Shown here one piece after another: positions 52,255-61,287 of a stretch of 64,000 nucleotides of DNA. Each line of letters begins with the position of its first letter. Positions within the stretch are counted from its first letter, which is position 1. Made by a program: the position numbers and the translations under genes. The notes beneath the pieces were generated by a model. It ran no database searches. It was not told where the DNA came from and saw only the letters and a list, made by a program, of their open reading frames with translations. Source of the stretch: DAOSXA01 sp964526835 (GTDB taxonomy: Bacteria > Zixibacteria > MSB-5A5 > GN15 > FEB-12). Location of the stretch: positions 1 to 64,000 of the forward strand of contig CAZGMK010000004.1 in the NCBI GenBank assembly GCA_964526835.1, written 5' to 3'.

Positions 52255-53213
52255 GTATCTTCAGAATCGGGATGGCTCTAATCCTGACCCTGGTGCTTCT
52301 CTACATTGCTCGCAACACCTCACGCGGGCGTCCGGAGGAGCTGAGTCACGCCACCGACGAAATCACCTTCGAGTACACAACGGTACCGAAGGCAGTGGCG
52401 GGCGATACGGCGCACATCGCCATAAGAGTATCCGGTGAAGTGCCCGCGGATGCTTTTATCGCCTTCCGGAGGGCCAAGCCGCATCATCGAGCACCCCTGA
52501 AGAAGCTCGATGACTACATGATAGTCCGCATGCTGCCATCCGACACGGCCGAGAACGTGTACTATACCATAGTTCCGGCCGGAAAGAAGGGCGAACGGAC
52601 ATACTACTATTTCCAGATTCGACAGAATCGTCAGGTTTTGGCCGAGTGGCTTCCGGAGAGGGGGCCGTTCGTGCTCAAGTTCTTCGGCGCCGTACCGTCA
52701 GTGATATTGATTGGGCACATCATTCTGATGTTCGCCACGGTCTTCTGTGTCGTCATGTCCGCGATCAGGGCTGTGCCCCTGATGCAGGGCGAGGGTGAGG
52801 TGCGAGACATGGCGCGATGCATGTTTATGGCGGCCGTGTTCGCTTTTCTGGGCGGATATCCGTTCGGGTGGGCCATGAACTGGTACGCTTTCGGAGTCGT
52901 CTGGGAGGGCGTGCCGTTCGGCACCGACGCCACCGACAACAAGACCCAACTGCTGTTCCTCTACCTCGTTTTCGTCAACCTTTCCGCGCTGGGCTCGCTG
53001 ACTCAGGGGCGCTTCGGTCGCGATCTCTTCTCAAAGCAAACGCTGGGACGCCTCGGTATCGGCGCTCTGTTCCTGATGCTGGCCATATATCTGATTCCTC
53101 ACTCGATTCAGTTCAGCCCGGCGCTGACTTATTCAATCTGCTACTCCTTCATTGGATTGTTAGTTCTGATTTACGCGATCGCCCTGCTTCGGGCTCGAGG
53201 GTACAGCCGTTGA
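52251..53213 (+). CDS. Unknown polytopic membrane protein
   Basis: 320 residues, not recognised. It has one N-terminal helix (about 5-20), a soluble extracytoplasmic-looking beta domain (about 30-140, FEYTTVPKAVAGDTAHIAI to TYYYFQIRQNRQVLAEWL) and then about five helices from residue 148 on. It overlaps prfA by 4 bp and lies 25 bp before prmC, so it is inserted into a widely conserved gene pair. Confidence 0.7.
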   Translation: MSIFRIGMALILTLVLLYIARNTSRGRPEELSHATDEITFEYTTVPKAVAGDTAHIAIRVSGEVPADAFIAFRRAKPHHRAPLKKLDDYMIVRMLPSDTAENVYYTIVPAGKKGERTYYYFQIRQNRQVLAEWLPERGPFVLKFFGAVPSVILIGHIILMFATVFCVVMSAIRAVPLMQGEGEVRDMARCMFMAAVFAFLGGYPFGWAMNWYAFGVVWEGVPFGTDATDNKTQLLFLYLVFVNLSALGSLTQGRFGRDLFSKQTLGRLGIGALFLMLAIYLIPHSIQFSPALTYSICYSFIGLLVLIYAIALLRARGYSR

Positions 53214-53238
53214 GAGGCACGTCTGACGGGGCCCTGCG

Positions 53239-54099
53239 ATGATTGAACGGCTGCCCGGATTCATAGGCGACAAGGCACAGCCGTTGATTGACGCCGGGAT
53301 CGATCAGGGCTGGGCCGAGGTCGAGATTATCTTGTGCTACCTGCTCAAGTGCGACCGGCTGAAGCTTTATATGGAGGGTCCCGGGATGATTGATGAATCG
53401 GTTGTCGAGCGCCTCGATGAAATCATTGCGCGACGCGCCCGGCGCTACCCCCTTCAGTACATCCTTGGTGAGGCCTGGTTCTACGGCCGACGATTTGAGG
53501 TAAACCCCGATGTGATGGTACCAACCCCGGAGACTGAGGGCCTGGTCGAGTCGGCCTTGCGCTTCGTCAAGGCGGCCGGTCTTGAGCAGCCGCGGGTAGC
53601 GGATCTAGGTGCCGGATGCGGCGTGATAGCGGTAACGATCGCTTGCGAGCTGCCGGCCGGTGAGGTTGTGGGCCTGGACATATCGGAGGAGGCGCTGGCG
53701 GTGGCCCGCCGGAACGCCGCGGCTCTCGAATGCGCCGGCAGGATCGAGTTTCGCCGATCTGATTTCTTCGATGCGATCGGCGCCGACGAGACCTTCGACC
53801 TGATCCTCTCCAACCCGCCCTACATCGCCGAAGATGACTATCGAACTCTGCCACCGGAAGTGCTCGCCGATCCCAAGCTGGCTCTCACCTCGGGAGCCAA
53901 GGGGCTCGACGCCATAAGCGTGATTCTGAAGCAAGGGCCCGCGCATTTGGCCCCGGGCGGCCGAATAATGTTCGAAATCGGCTATGACCAGGCCGAACAG
54001 GTTAAGCAACTGACCGCCGAGCACGAACGCTATGAGTCCATAGTGATAATGAAAGACCTGAATAATATTGACCGGGTTGTCATTCTCGGCTGTGATTAG
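53239..54099 (+). CDS. prmC: Release factor glutamine methyltransferase
   Basis: Methylates the GGQ glutamine of RF1/RF2 using SAM. 286 residues. The catalytic NPPY is in LILSNPPYIAEDD, SAM motif I in VADLGAGCGVIAVTIA, and the N-terminal substrate-binding helical domain includes RYPLQYILGEAWFYGRRF and VPTPETE. It is in the same operon as prfA. Confidence 0.95.
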   Translation: MIERLPGFIGDKAQPLIDAGIDQGWAEVEIILCYLLKCDRLKLYMEGPGMIDESVVERLDEIIARRARRYPLQYILGEAWFYGRRFEVNPDVMVPTPETEGLVESALRFVKAAGLEQPRVADLGAGCGVIAVTIACELPAGEVVGLDISEEALAVARRNAAALECAGRIEFRRSDFFDAIGADETFDLILSNPPYIAEDDYRTLPPEVLADPKLALTSGAKGLDAISVILKQGPAHLAPGGRIMFEIGYDQAEQVKQLTAEHERYESIVIMKDLNNIDRVVILGCD

Positions 54100-54107
54100 G
54101 TGAGACC

Positions 54108-54761
54108 GTGCCGCGCGAGAGTCTGAGAGCAAAGAGGAGGCGAGCCGAGAAGTGTATCGCGCTGCTGCGCGATCATTACCCCAGGGCCAGGTGCTCTCTG
54201 CACTTTCGCAGCGTCCACCAGTTGATGGTAGCTACCATATTGTCGGCTCAGTGCACCGATGATCGGGTCAACATGGTTACGCGCGAGCTGTTTCGTAAGT
54301 ATCGAAACGTGCGCGACTTCGCCGAGGCCGACCTCGATCGGTTGGCAAACGATATTCACTCGGCCGGTTTTCACAACAGCAAGGCCAAATCGATCAGGAA
54401 TTCCTCTCGGGCGATCTTGAGCGAATACTCCGGACGGGTACCGAAGACTCTTGATGAGTTGGTCACACTGCCAGGCGTTGGACGCAAGACCGGATCAGTC
54501 ATCCTCGGAGCGGGTTACGGCCTGGCGGAGGGGATTGTGGTGGATACCCATGTCGGGCGGATAAGTCGTCGTCTCGGATTCACTGCGCAGAAGGATCCGG
54601 TGAAGATCGAACGCGATCTGATAACAATAATTCCGAAAGAAATGTGGATCGTCTATTCCTACCTGTTGATTGACCATGGCCGGGCGCTGTGCCGGTCTTG
54701 CGGCCCGCACTGCAGAGCCTGCTTCTTGTCGGAACTCTGCCCTTCGGCCGGAAAGGCCTGA
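54108..54761 (+). CDS. nth: Endonuclease III
   Basis: Base-excision repair DNA glycosylase/lyase for oxidised pyrimidines. 217 residues from a GTG start. The helix-hairpin-helix and catalytic lysine are in LPGVGRKTGSVIL, the catalytic aspartate in VVDTHVGRISRRLG. The C-terminal [4Fe-4S] ligands follow the C-x6-C-x2-C-x5-C spacing (CRSCGPHCRACFLSELC). It starts 8 bp after prmC. Confidence 0.96.
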   Translation: MPRESLRAKRRRAEKCIALLRDHYPRARCSLHFRSVHQLMVATILSAQCTDDRVNMVTRELFRKYRNVRDFAEADLDRLANDIHSAGFHNSKAKSIRNSSRAILSEYSGRVPKTLDELVTLPGVGRKTGSVILGAGYGLAEGIVVDTHVGRISRRLGFTAQKDPVKIERDLITIIPKEMWIVYSYLLIDHGRALCRSCGPHCRACFLSELCPSAGKA

Positions 54762-54908
54762 CGGCTTGTCGGCAGACTTCGGTCAGCCGATTGACGCCGG
54801 GGAAACACAAGCCTCGCGGCCAAGCGAGAAAAGCCTTTCCGCCCCGTAGGGGACAGTCCACCGTCGCCCGGACAAAAGCAGGGGAGCCGGTCAATCATCG
54901 GCCAGACG
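54762..54908. repeat. Dispersed intergenic repeat, copy 3
   Basis: It shares the framework of the copies at 8826 and 33323: GATTGACGCCGG, AAACACAAGCC, GCGAGAAAAGCC, then CGTCGCCCG and GGTCAATCATCGGCCAG. It is the most diverged copy. It lies between the convergent nth and anti-sigma genes. Confidence 0.65.
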
Positions 54909-54925
54909 CACCTTCCCAGCCGGCC

Positions 54926-55441
54926 CTAGCTCAGCATCAGAAGCCGGCCGTGGCGGATTGCCCGGGTCAGGCGGTCCAGACCCGCCACCATCGCCAGTGC
55001 CAGGGCCGCCCCAATCAGCAGCTTTCCGCTCTGGCCGTAGTCGTCAACAACCGAAACCCACTTGTGAAGCAGGCCGCTGAGCGATTGCGCCTGGGCTACG
55101 AACATGCCTGCTACTCCAGTCCAGACCGGGCCCAGGTCAGCCAGCCAGAGATGGATAGCGAGCAGAACCGCGGCCGCCACCGCCGGCCACAGCCAGATCG
55201 GACTGAATCTGATGCTGCGCGGCTCAATAACCCTTTGCATGACGATATCGGCGAAGCCATCGGATAGTCCGACGATCGGTTCTTCGGCCAGGACATGGTA
55301 GAGAGCGCGATACTGCTCGAGTGATCGACGGCAGCGCGCGCAGGTATCAAAATGCTCCCCGACGGCGGCATGTTCCGGCGGCGCCAGGACACCGTCCAGG
55401 TATTCCTGAATCCTATCGTCGTGCGGGTGCTCTATCGCCAT
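54926..55441 (-). CDS. Anti-sigma factor with zinc-finger (zf-HC2) domain
   Basis: 171 residues. The N-terminal anti-sigma zinc finger has the H-x3-C-x2-C pattern in EHFDTCARC. Two hydrophobic helices follow (about 83-100 and 140-155), so it is an inner-membrane anti-sigma factor. Its start overlaps the end of the ECF sigma gene by 10 bp, which identifies the partner. Confidence 0.88.
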   Translation of the reverse strand: MAIEHPHDDRIQEYLDGVLAPPEHAAVGEHFDTCARCRRSLEQYRALYHVLAEEPIVGLSDGFADIVMQRVIEPRSIRFSPIWLWPAVAAAVLLAIHLWLADLGPVWTGVAGMFVAQAQSLSGLLHKWVSVVDDYGQSGKLLIGAALALAMVAGLDRLTRAIRHGRLLMLS

Positions 55442-56019
55442 AACTCCTCCGGTCGGTAGGCTGCTGTCAGTCTCTTCTTGAGCATCCGCCGCGCCCGAAA
55501 CAGATAGCTCTTAACGGTACCATCCGGCAGTTTCATGATCTCGCCGATCTCTCGGTAGGACATGTCTTCCAGATGATAAAGGGCCAGGATAACGCCGTAC
55601 AGAGGCGGCAGGCGATCGATCTCGGTCCGAACATGTCTACCGAGGTCGTGTTGCTCGGCCTGCCGGTCCGGCTCGATGTAATCGTCCGCGACGTCACCGA
55701 TCGAGGACTCATCATCGGAGTCACCGCAGCGCAGCGGGCCCTTCTTCTCCAGCCAGTTCAAACACTTGTTGCGCGCTATGCGTCCGATCCAGGTCGAAAG
55801 CTTGCAGTCACCGCGGAAACTCCGAAGATTCTGATAAACACTGACAAAGACTTCCTGACACAAGTCCTCGCGATCATCCGGATCCCTGACCATCCTGAAC
55901 ACGACATGGCTGACCAGGCGCTGATATCTTGCCACCAGCCGCCGAAAGGCGTCGCGGTCGCCGGACAGAACCGACGCTATTTCGTTTTGGCTTTCAGCCA
56001 TGAGTTCATCTACCAGCAT
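55432..56019 (-). CDS. ECF-family RNA polymerase sigma factor
   Basis: 195 residues. Region 2 runs FRRLVARYQRLVSHVVFRM to DLCQEVFVSVYQNL with the STWIGRIARNKCLNWL segment. Region 4 is the HTH MSYREIGEIMKLPDGTVKSY followed by LFRARRML. It is co-transcribed with the overlapping anti-sigma gene. Targets may include the divergent DUF6249-like gene, which is inference. An internal ATG (MAESQ) is a possible alternative start. Confidence 0.93.
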   Translation of the reverse strand: MLVDELMAESQNEIASVLSGDRDAFRRLVARYQRLVSHVVFRMVRDPDDREDLCQEVFVSVYQNLRSFRGDCKLSTWIGRIARNKCLNWLEKKGPLRCGDSDDESSIGDVADDYIEPDRQAEQHDLGRHVRTEIDRLPPLYGVILALYHLEDMSYREIGEIMKLPDGTVKSYLFRARRMLKKRLTAAYRPEELWR

Positions 56020-56158
56020 ATCTGACCATTACTACGGCTGAGATGTTGCAATTGATTCAGTGTCCGGGCCGACAATGGAATTGTGCCGCCGGCTGCAACA
56101 ATGCGCCCCGTCGCCGGTCAGATAGCATGGCAACGACAAGAAACGAAAGGAGCAGCAC

Positions 56159-56515
56159 ATGGACTGGCCGTCTGAAGTACTGACGCCCCTGGGTATATTC
56201 GGAATACTGGCCTGGGCCCTGAAGAGCTATCTGGATTACCGGACGCGTCGGCAGTTGATCGAGAAGGGTCTGGTGGATGAGAAAGTCAGGTTCCTTTACG
56301 ACCAATCCGGGGTGTCGAAGGCACTGTCGAACCTGAAATGGGGGATAGTATTGGTCGGCATCGGCCTGGCCGCCCTCGTGAGCTTCTGGTTTCCTGACTA
56401 CTTCCGTGAAGAGGGTACGATCGGGCTGATGTTTCTGTTCGCCGGATTCGGTTTCCTGATTTACTACTTCATGGCCCCCAAGAATCACGAGAGCGCAACA
56501 GACAGAAACCTTTAG
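56159..56515 (+). CDS. DUF6249-like two-helix membrane protein
   Basis: 118 residues: a first helix (about 9-22), a basic cytoplasmic stretch (YRTRRQLIEKGLVDEKV), then two hydrophobic segments (about 60-77 and 88-105). Similar small proteins (DUF6249) often lie beside ECF sigma/anti-sigma genes, as here (divergent). The function is unknown. Confidence 0.65.
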   Translation: MDWPSEVLTPLGIFGILAWALKSYLDYRTRRQLIEKGLVDEKVRFLYDQSGVSKALSNLKWGIVLVGIGLAALVSFWFPDYFREEGTIGLMFLFAGFGFLIYYFMAPKNHESATDRNL

Positions 56516-56612
56516 CTTGCTGCCGGGCAGGAATTGGGCTAACTATGGATGGTGGCCGTCGAACGGTACGTCGGCCACTGTCGTTGTGTCTTTCAGAAGG
56601 GAGCCCTGCGCC

Positions 56613-58784
56613 ATGAGTCGGTTGATGACTGGTCTTTCTATAGCTGTTATAGTCGTCGTTGCGTTCTTCGCTCCGGTCGCCCCTGCATTAGCCGCGGATC
56701 CGCCTGATCGAATAGAGCTGACCGGCATTTGGGAGGGTGACATCAAGGTGTCCGGAACTTCGCTCGGTATTGTCGTGGAGTTTCGCCCGTCGGACACGGT
56801 CGAGTGGACCGGTGACATCGACATCGCAGTTCAGGGGGCCGAGGATGTGCCGCTCGGGAACATCGTGGTCGACGGCGGCAAGGTCCACTTCGAGATGCCC
56901 GGGGTGCCTGGAGATCCATATTTCGATGGCTCGTTCAGTCACGACGGCCGTACGATAAGCGGCGATTTTCACCAGGGTGCCTCCTCCTGGCCGTTTGCTA
57001 TAAGGCGTCAGGATGAGGTAACCATCCTGGCCGAGAAGAGCTCCCTGCATGACAGGCTAGACCGGGTACGTGTGTTCGTCGACAGCATCATGCCGGAATG
57101 GAAGGCGCCCGGAGCGGCGATCGGTATCGTTTACGATGGCCATGTCGTCATGGCCGAGGGGTTTGGTGTGCGCAACCGCGCCGACAGCCTTCCGGTAACC
57201 CGATACACGCTTTTTGCGATAGGTTCGGCCACCAAGTCCTTCACTACCGCCGCTATCGCCACGCTTGTCGCCGATGGACACCTGGACTGGGACGAGCCCG
57301 TGCGAACCTACTTGCCGCGCTTTCGAATGAAAGACCTGTTCGCGGGCGAACGAATAACCCTGCGCGACCTGGTCACTCATCGCAGCGGGTTGCCCCGTCA
57401 TGACGCCATGTGGTACAATTCCGGCGCCACCAGAACCGATCTGGTTAACCGACTTCAGTATCTCGAACCCAGCAAGGACTTTCGCACAAGCTTCCAATAC
57501 CAGAACCTGATGTACATGACCGCGGGATACGTAACAGGCCAGATTGTGCGGGAGCACTGGGAGGATGTCGTCCAGGAACGGCTTCTGGATCCTCTGAAGA
57601 TGCCCCGAACCAACTTTTCGGTCGCCCGGATGTCCAAGTCAGCGGATCACGCCTCGCCCTATCGCCGCCATGAGGATACCGTCAGGCTCATCGAATACCG
57701 CAATATATCGACTATGGGGCCGGCCGGCTCCATCAATTCGTGCGTTGTCGAAATGAACCGATGGATCCATTTCCATCTTTCCGGCGGCAAGAATGGAGAG
57801 GGAAAGCAACTGCTGCCGACAGCTCTTATCGAGGAAATGCACACGCCTCAAATGGCCATCAGCCGACCTGAGCAATACACCGAGGCCCTGTACACGTCAT
57901 ACGGCCTGGGTTGGTTCGTTGAGGCGTACCGAGGGCATCGGCGCGTCCACCACGGCGGCAATATCGACGGCTTTTCGGCCCTGGTGTCGCTCTATCCGGA
58001 TGACGGTCTGGGGATAGTCATACTCTGCAACCTCGACGGGACTCCCCTGCCCGGCATAATCTGCCATCGCATCGCCGACGTGTTCCTGGAGCTTGAGCCG
58101 GTCGACTATCATGCCCGCATCATGGCCAGATTCGAAGCCGGCGAAGAAGTGATTGACGATGCCAGGCAGGCTCAGGAACAGCTCGACCGGGTGGACGGCA
58201 CCAAGCCCAGCCACCACCTCAGGGAATACGCCGGTGAATACGGGGAGCCCGGCTACGGCACATTGGCAGTGACATACGAGGACAAGCGGCTGTACGCCGA
58301 GTATAACAACCTGAGGGCCAAGCTGGAGCACTGGCACTATGATGTCTTCATGGCCTTATTCCCCGAGCTTGACGATCAGCGTATCAAGTTCAACTTCCGC
58401 ACCAACTCATCCGGCGACATCCACCAGGTGGCGGTTCCTCTTGAGCCGTCCGTCAATGATATAGTCTTCACTCGCCAACCTGACCGTCGACTGTCCGATC
58501 CGGGCTTTCTCAGTCACCTGACCGGATACTACAGCCTGGCCGACCAGACGGCGGAGTTCCGGCTTAAGGGGACGACGCTGATGCTGACCCTGCCGGGCCA
58601 GCCGACCTACGAGCTTCAGCCGGCGCAGAACACCCGCTTTGGCATTAGGGGACTGAACGGGTTCTTCGTGGAATTCGTGCTTGATGAAAGGGATCCGTCT
58701 GCAGTTGAAGAGGTGCGCTTCATCCAGCCGAATGGAGTGTTCAGAGCTAAGCCGATTGAGCAATCCGATATCGAAACAGATTAG
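56613..58784 (+). CDS. Exported serine hydrolase, beta-lactamase/penicillin-binding-protein family
   Basis: 723 residues from the ATG at 56613; the earlier in-frame start lacks a signal. The signal peptide ends near APALAAD. Residues about 28-145 form a separate beta domain. The class C-type hydrolase domain has the SxxK motif in IGSATKSFTTAA, the YxN in FQYQNLMYM and HxG in HHGGNIDGF. A C-terminal DUF3471-like beta domain (about 550-715) follows. It is probably a periplasmic D-aminopeptidase/esterase-like enzyme; the substrate is unknown. Confidence 0.85.
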   Translation: MSRLMTGLSIAVIVVVAFFAPVAPALAADPPDRIELTGIWEGDIKVSGTSLGIVVEFRPSDTVEWTGDIDIAVQGAEDVPLGNIVVDGGKVHFEMPGVPGDPYFDGSFSHDGRTISGDFHQGASSWPFAIRRQDEVTILAEKSSLHDRLDRVRVFVDSIMPEWKAPGAAIGIVYDGHVVMAEGFGVRNRADSLPVTRYTLFAIGSATKSFTTAAIATLVADGHLDWDEPVRTYLPRFRMKDLFAGERITLRDLVTHRSGLPRHDAMWYNSGATRTDLVNRLQYLEPSKDFRTSFQYQNLMYMTAGYVTGQIVREHWEDVVQERLLDPLKMPRTNFSVARMSKSADHASPYRRHEDTVRLIEYRNISTMGPAGSINSCVVEMNRWIHFHLSGGKNGEGKQLLPTALIEEMHTPQMAISRPEQYTEALYTSYGLGWFVEAYRGHRRVHHGGNIDGFSALVSLYPDDGLGIVILCNLDGTPLPGIICHRIADVFLELEPVDYHARIMARFEAGEEVIDDARQAQEQLDRVDGTKPSHHLREYAGEYGEPGYGTLAVTYEDKRLYAEYNNLRAKLEHWHYDVFMALFPELDDQRIKFNFRTNSSGDIHQVAVPLEPSVNDIVFTRQPDRRLSDPGFLSHLTGYYSLADQTAEFRLKGTTLMLTLPGQPTYELQPAQNTRFGIRGLNGFFVEFVLDERDPSAVEEVRFIQPNGVFRAKPIEQSDIETD

Positions 58785-59040
58785 CTCGCCGTAGTCGGCC
58801 GGTGGTGAACCGGGCGACATCGCTGCACCGGGTGAGTTGTCAGGTCGCAGCCGATTCGGTACGATTATCTCCTTGTACAATCAAGGGTTGCAATGGGTAT
58901 ACCATCCGATTCCCACCCGTAATCTTGACGTACTTTCGGACAGACCGGGAATCCGTTTTTCGGACCCAATTTGGCAAAAGGAGCAGCAGGGACTAAGCGT
59001 GGGGCCCCAAATGCCGATTAAAGGACAAAATGGAGGCCAC

Positions 59041-59934
59041 ATGCAAACCCTGAGAGTCATCCGAACGATACAGTGGATCCAGTCCTTTTTCGGGGAGGAA
59101 ACCCTCAACACCCTGTTCAGCGATGAGATACTGGAGAAAGGGAGCGATCTAGATGCCCAGTTTCTACCGCGGTTCATCACTGCCACTCATGAGTTGGCCG
59201 TGGCCAGCGCAACGCTGTCGCAGAACCCGGATGCGGTGAAGGTGTTAAAGGCCTTCGACCTGGAGCCGCTGATCGACAAGGCCTTCGTGACCAACCTGGC
59301 CCTGGCAGCCTCGAAGGACCCCGCCTCTGTCAGTTCGATGTTGCGCATGATCATCGATCCGTGGAGAATCATGACAGCCTGCATCGATCCGCTGGAGGGT
59401 CTGACGACTCCCGCGGATTTGCGCGAGGGCAGTCCTCGACAGGGGGTTATTTCTGTCGTCTTCAACTCGAAGGAAAAGCAGAGCCCCACCCTCACCGATC
59501 TGGCTCGAGTGATGGCGCTCCTTCAGCAATCGTACATGGCCGCCTCGGTAACCATCGGAAAGACATCAAGTCGTCACTTGCGTGTCCTTTCGGTTGAAGT
59601 CAGTCCGCCGGCTCGGATCGATTGCAAGGGCGATGCCGAAGTGGTCAACCAGTTGCGCAACTTCATGATCGAGGCCTGGTACAAGCTGCGCAACAAGGGC
59701 GCCGATGAACTCATCGAAAACAACCAGGAGCTACTTGCTTCTTTCCCGGTAATGGACCGGCTGGCCGCTTCTGAAAACGACGGGGGCTTGTCAACTCAGC
59801 AGGCTGAACAACTCAGGAAGAAGATCCTCGGAGGGACTCTTGGGATGTTTGTTCACGGGGCGCTGATTACCGACATCCCCCAAGCGGAAAATAGTACCGA
59901 GGCTACAGGCAGATTCCCCGTTGTCGGCGCGTGA
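59041..59934 (+). CDS. Hypothetical soluble protein
   Basis: 297 residues from the ATG at 59041, which has GGAGG 4 nt upstream; the longer open frame (from 58837) lacks such a site. No signal peptide or membrane helix. The middle (about 155-235) is an alpha/beta segment with GVISVVFNSKEKQSPTLTDL. I do not recognise the family. It is convergent with the Hmc genes and occupies the place where hmcE/hmcF would be expected. Confidence 0.6.
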   Translation: MQTLRVIRTIQWIQSFFGEETLNTLFSDEILEKGSDLDAQFLPRFITATHELAVASATLSQNPDAVKVLKAFDLEPLIDKAFVTNLALAASKDPASVSSMLRMIIDPWRIMTACIDPLEGLTTPADLREGSPRQGVISVVFNSKEKQSPTLTDLARVMALLQQSYMAASVTIGKTSSRHLRVLSVEVSPPARIDCKGDAEVVNQLRNFMIEAWYKLRNKGADELIENNQELLASFPVMDRLAASENDGGLSTQQAEQLRKKILGGTLGMFVHGALITDIPQAENSTEATGRFPVVGA

Positions 59935-59958
59935 TTCGGCAATGGTTGGGGTGAGGGA

Positions 59959-60090
59959 TCAGTCTTTCTGACGTCGATTCAGGAAGCGCCAGAAGGATAC
60001 GAATCCTATCAAGTAACCCAGAGCCAGCAGATATATGATGCCTTTGGTCTGGGTCATGAATTCCTGCAGAGTATGAATGGTCTCGCCCAT
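59959..60090 (-). CDS. hmcD: HmcD-like small membrane protein
   Basis: 43 residues read directly from the sequence: MGETIHTLQEFMTQTKG, one membrane helix (IIYLLALGYLIGFVSFW) and a basic end (FLNRRQKD). AAGGGGCG lies 6 nt before the ATG, and the gene follows hmcC by 12 bp. Size, single helix and position match HmcD of the Desulfovibrio Hmc complex. It is easily missed because of its length. Confidence 0.75.
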   Translation of the reverse strand: MGETIHTLQEFMTQTKGIIYLLALGYLIGFVSFWRFLNRRQKD

Positions 60091-60102
60091 AGCTGACGCC
60101 CC

Positions 60103-61287
60103 TTAGTGACTTTCCTCGTAGTCCGGGTGACGATGGAAGACCGGCATCCGGGTGACGATGAACTTGAACACTACCAACCCGAGGGTCACGATGAATACGG
60201 TGATCCCTATCTCGCGCCAGTGCGGAAAATACTGCCATTCCTGCGGCAACTGGTAGTTGAAGGCGATGATTGACACGTTCAATCGATTCAGGCAGATGCC
60301 GATAACGGTCATGATGGCCGCGGCCTTAATGACTGTGGCGTTGCGATCACGAACCCCGATGGCATACAGGAACGCCGGCAGCAAGACAAAGCCCAGCAGT
60401 TCCAGCTGGAACCAGAGGCCGTAACCCGTAAACAGCAGATTCCAGTGGTTCCCCGCGGCTACTCCGAAGACCTTTATGGCGAAGTAACCAGCCAGCACCA
60501 ATGACGCCGCCTTGCCGAACCCAAAGACCACGTCATTGGACTCTTTCAGATAAGTGGCGTCCATCTTGCGGTGAAAGTACCGATGCGACAGGGACGATTC
60601 AAACAGCACCATCGATAGACCCGCGGCGATACTCGACACGAAGAAGAACACGGGCAAGTACGACGAGTACCATAGCGGATGGAGTTTCGAGGGGGCAATC
60701 AGGAACAGGGCGCCCAGGGACGACTGGTGCAGGGTCGACAACAACACTCCGAGGATTGTCAGGGCGATGGTCAGACGAACGGCCCACTGGCGCGCCTTCT
60801 TCAATCCAAGCCACTCGGCTGCAATCGGCGAGAACTCCAGAAAGAGCACGGTCAGATACAGGGCTACACAGGCGCCCACTTCGAACATGATCGAGGTGAC
60901 GCCCTGCGAGACGAAGAACGGATACGGCAGGCGCCAGGGGCGACCGACGTCGAACAGCAGAGCTATCACGACAAAGGCATAGCCGAGGAAACCGGTCAGG
61001 ATGGCCGGACGCACCGCGGAGTGATACTTCTTCATACCGAAAATCTCGACCGCCGCCGCGGTCGTATAGCCGCCCGCCGCCAGAGCGACGCCGGTGAGCA
61101 AATCAAATCCGATCCAGATACCCCAGGGGTTGCTGTGATCGAGATTACTGACCGCTCCGATACCGTGGAAGAACCTGAGGTAGACCAACGGCAGGCCGGC
61201 CAGCAGGATGATCGTAGATATTATGTTGAAGGGCGAGGAAAAGAACGATTTCTTCTCGGCCGCATTAGTGACCTCTTCGGACATCAC
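60103..61287 (-). CDS. hmcC: HmcC-like NrdD/PsrC-type (NrfD family) quinone-interacting membrane subunit
   Basis: 394 residues with about ten membrane helices, as in the NrfD/PsrC family (the class of NrfD, PsrC, QrcD, HmcC). The start of the core is NIISTIILLAGLPLVYLRF and SNPWGIWIGFDLLTG-like residues follow (NPWGIWIGFDLLTGVALAAG). Such subunits exchange electrons with quinones or transmit them across the membrane. It overlaps hmcB by 4 bp and leads to the small HmcD-like gene. Confidence 0.88.
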   Translation of the reverse strand: MMSEEVTNAAEKKSFFSSPFNIISTIILLAGLPLVYLRFFHGIGAVSNLDHSNPWGIWIGFDLLTGVALAAGGYTTAAAVEIFGMKKYHSAVRPAILTGFLGYAFVVIALLFDVGRPWRLPYPFFVSQGVTSIMFEVGACVALYLTVLFLEFSPIAAEWLGLKKARQWAVRLTIALTILGVLLSTLHQSSLGALFLIAPSKLHPLWYSSYLPVFFFVSSIAAGLSMVLFESSLSHRYFHRKMDATYLKESNDVVFGFGKAASLVLAGYFAIKVFGVAAGNHWNLLFTGYGLWFQLELLGFVLLPAFLYAIGVRDRNATVIKAAAIMTVIGICLNRLNVSIIAFNYQLPQEWQYFPHWREIGITVFIVTLGLVVFKFIVTRMPVFHRHPDYEESH

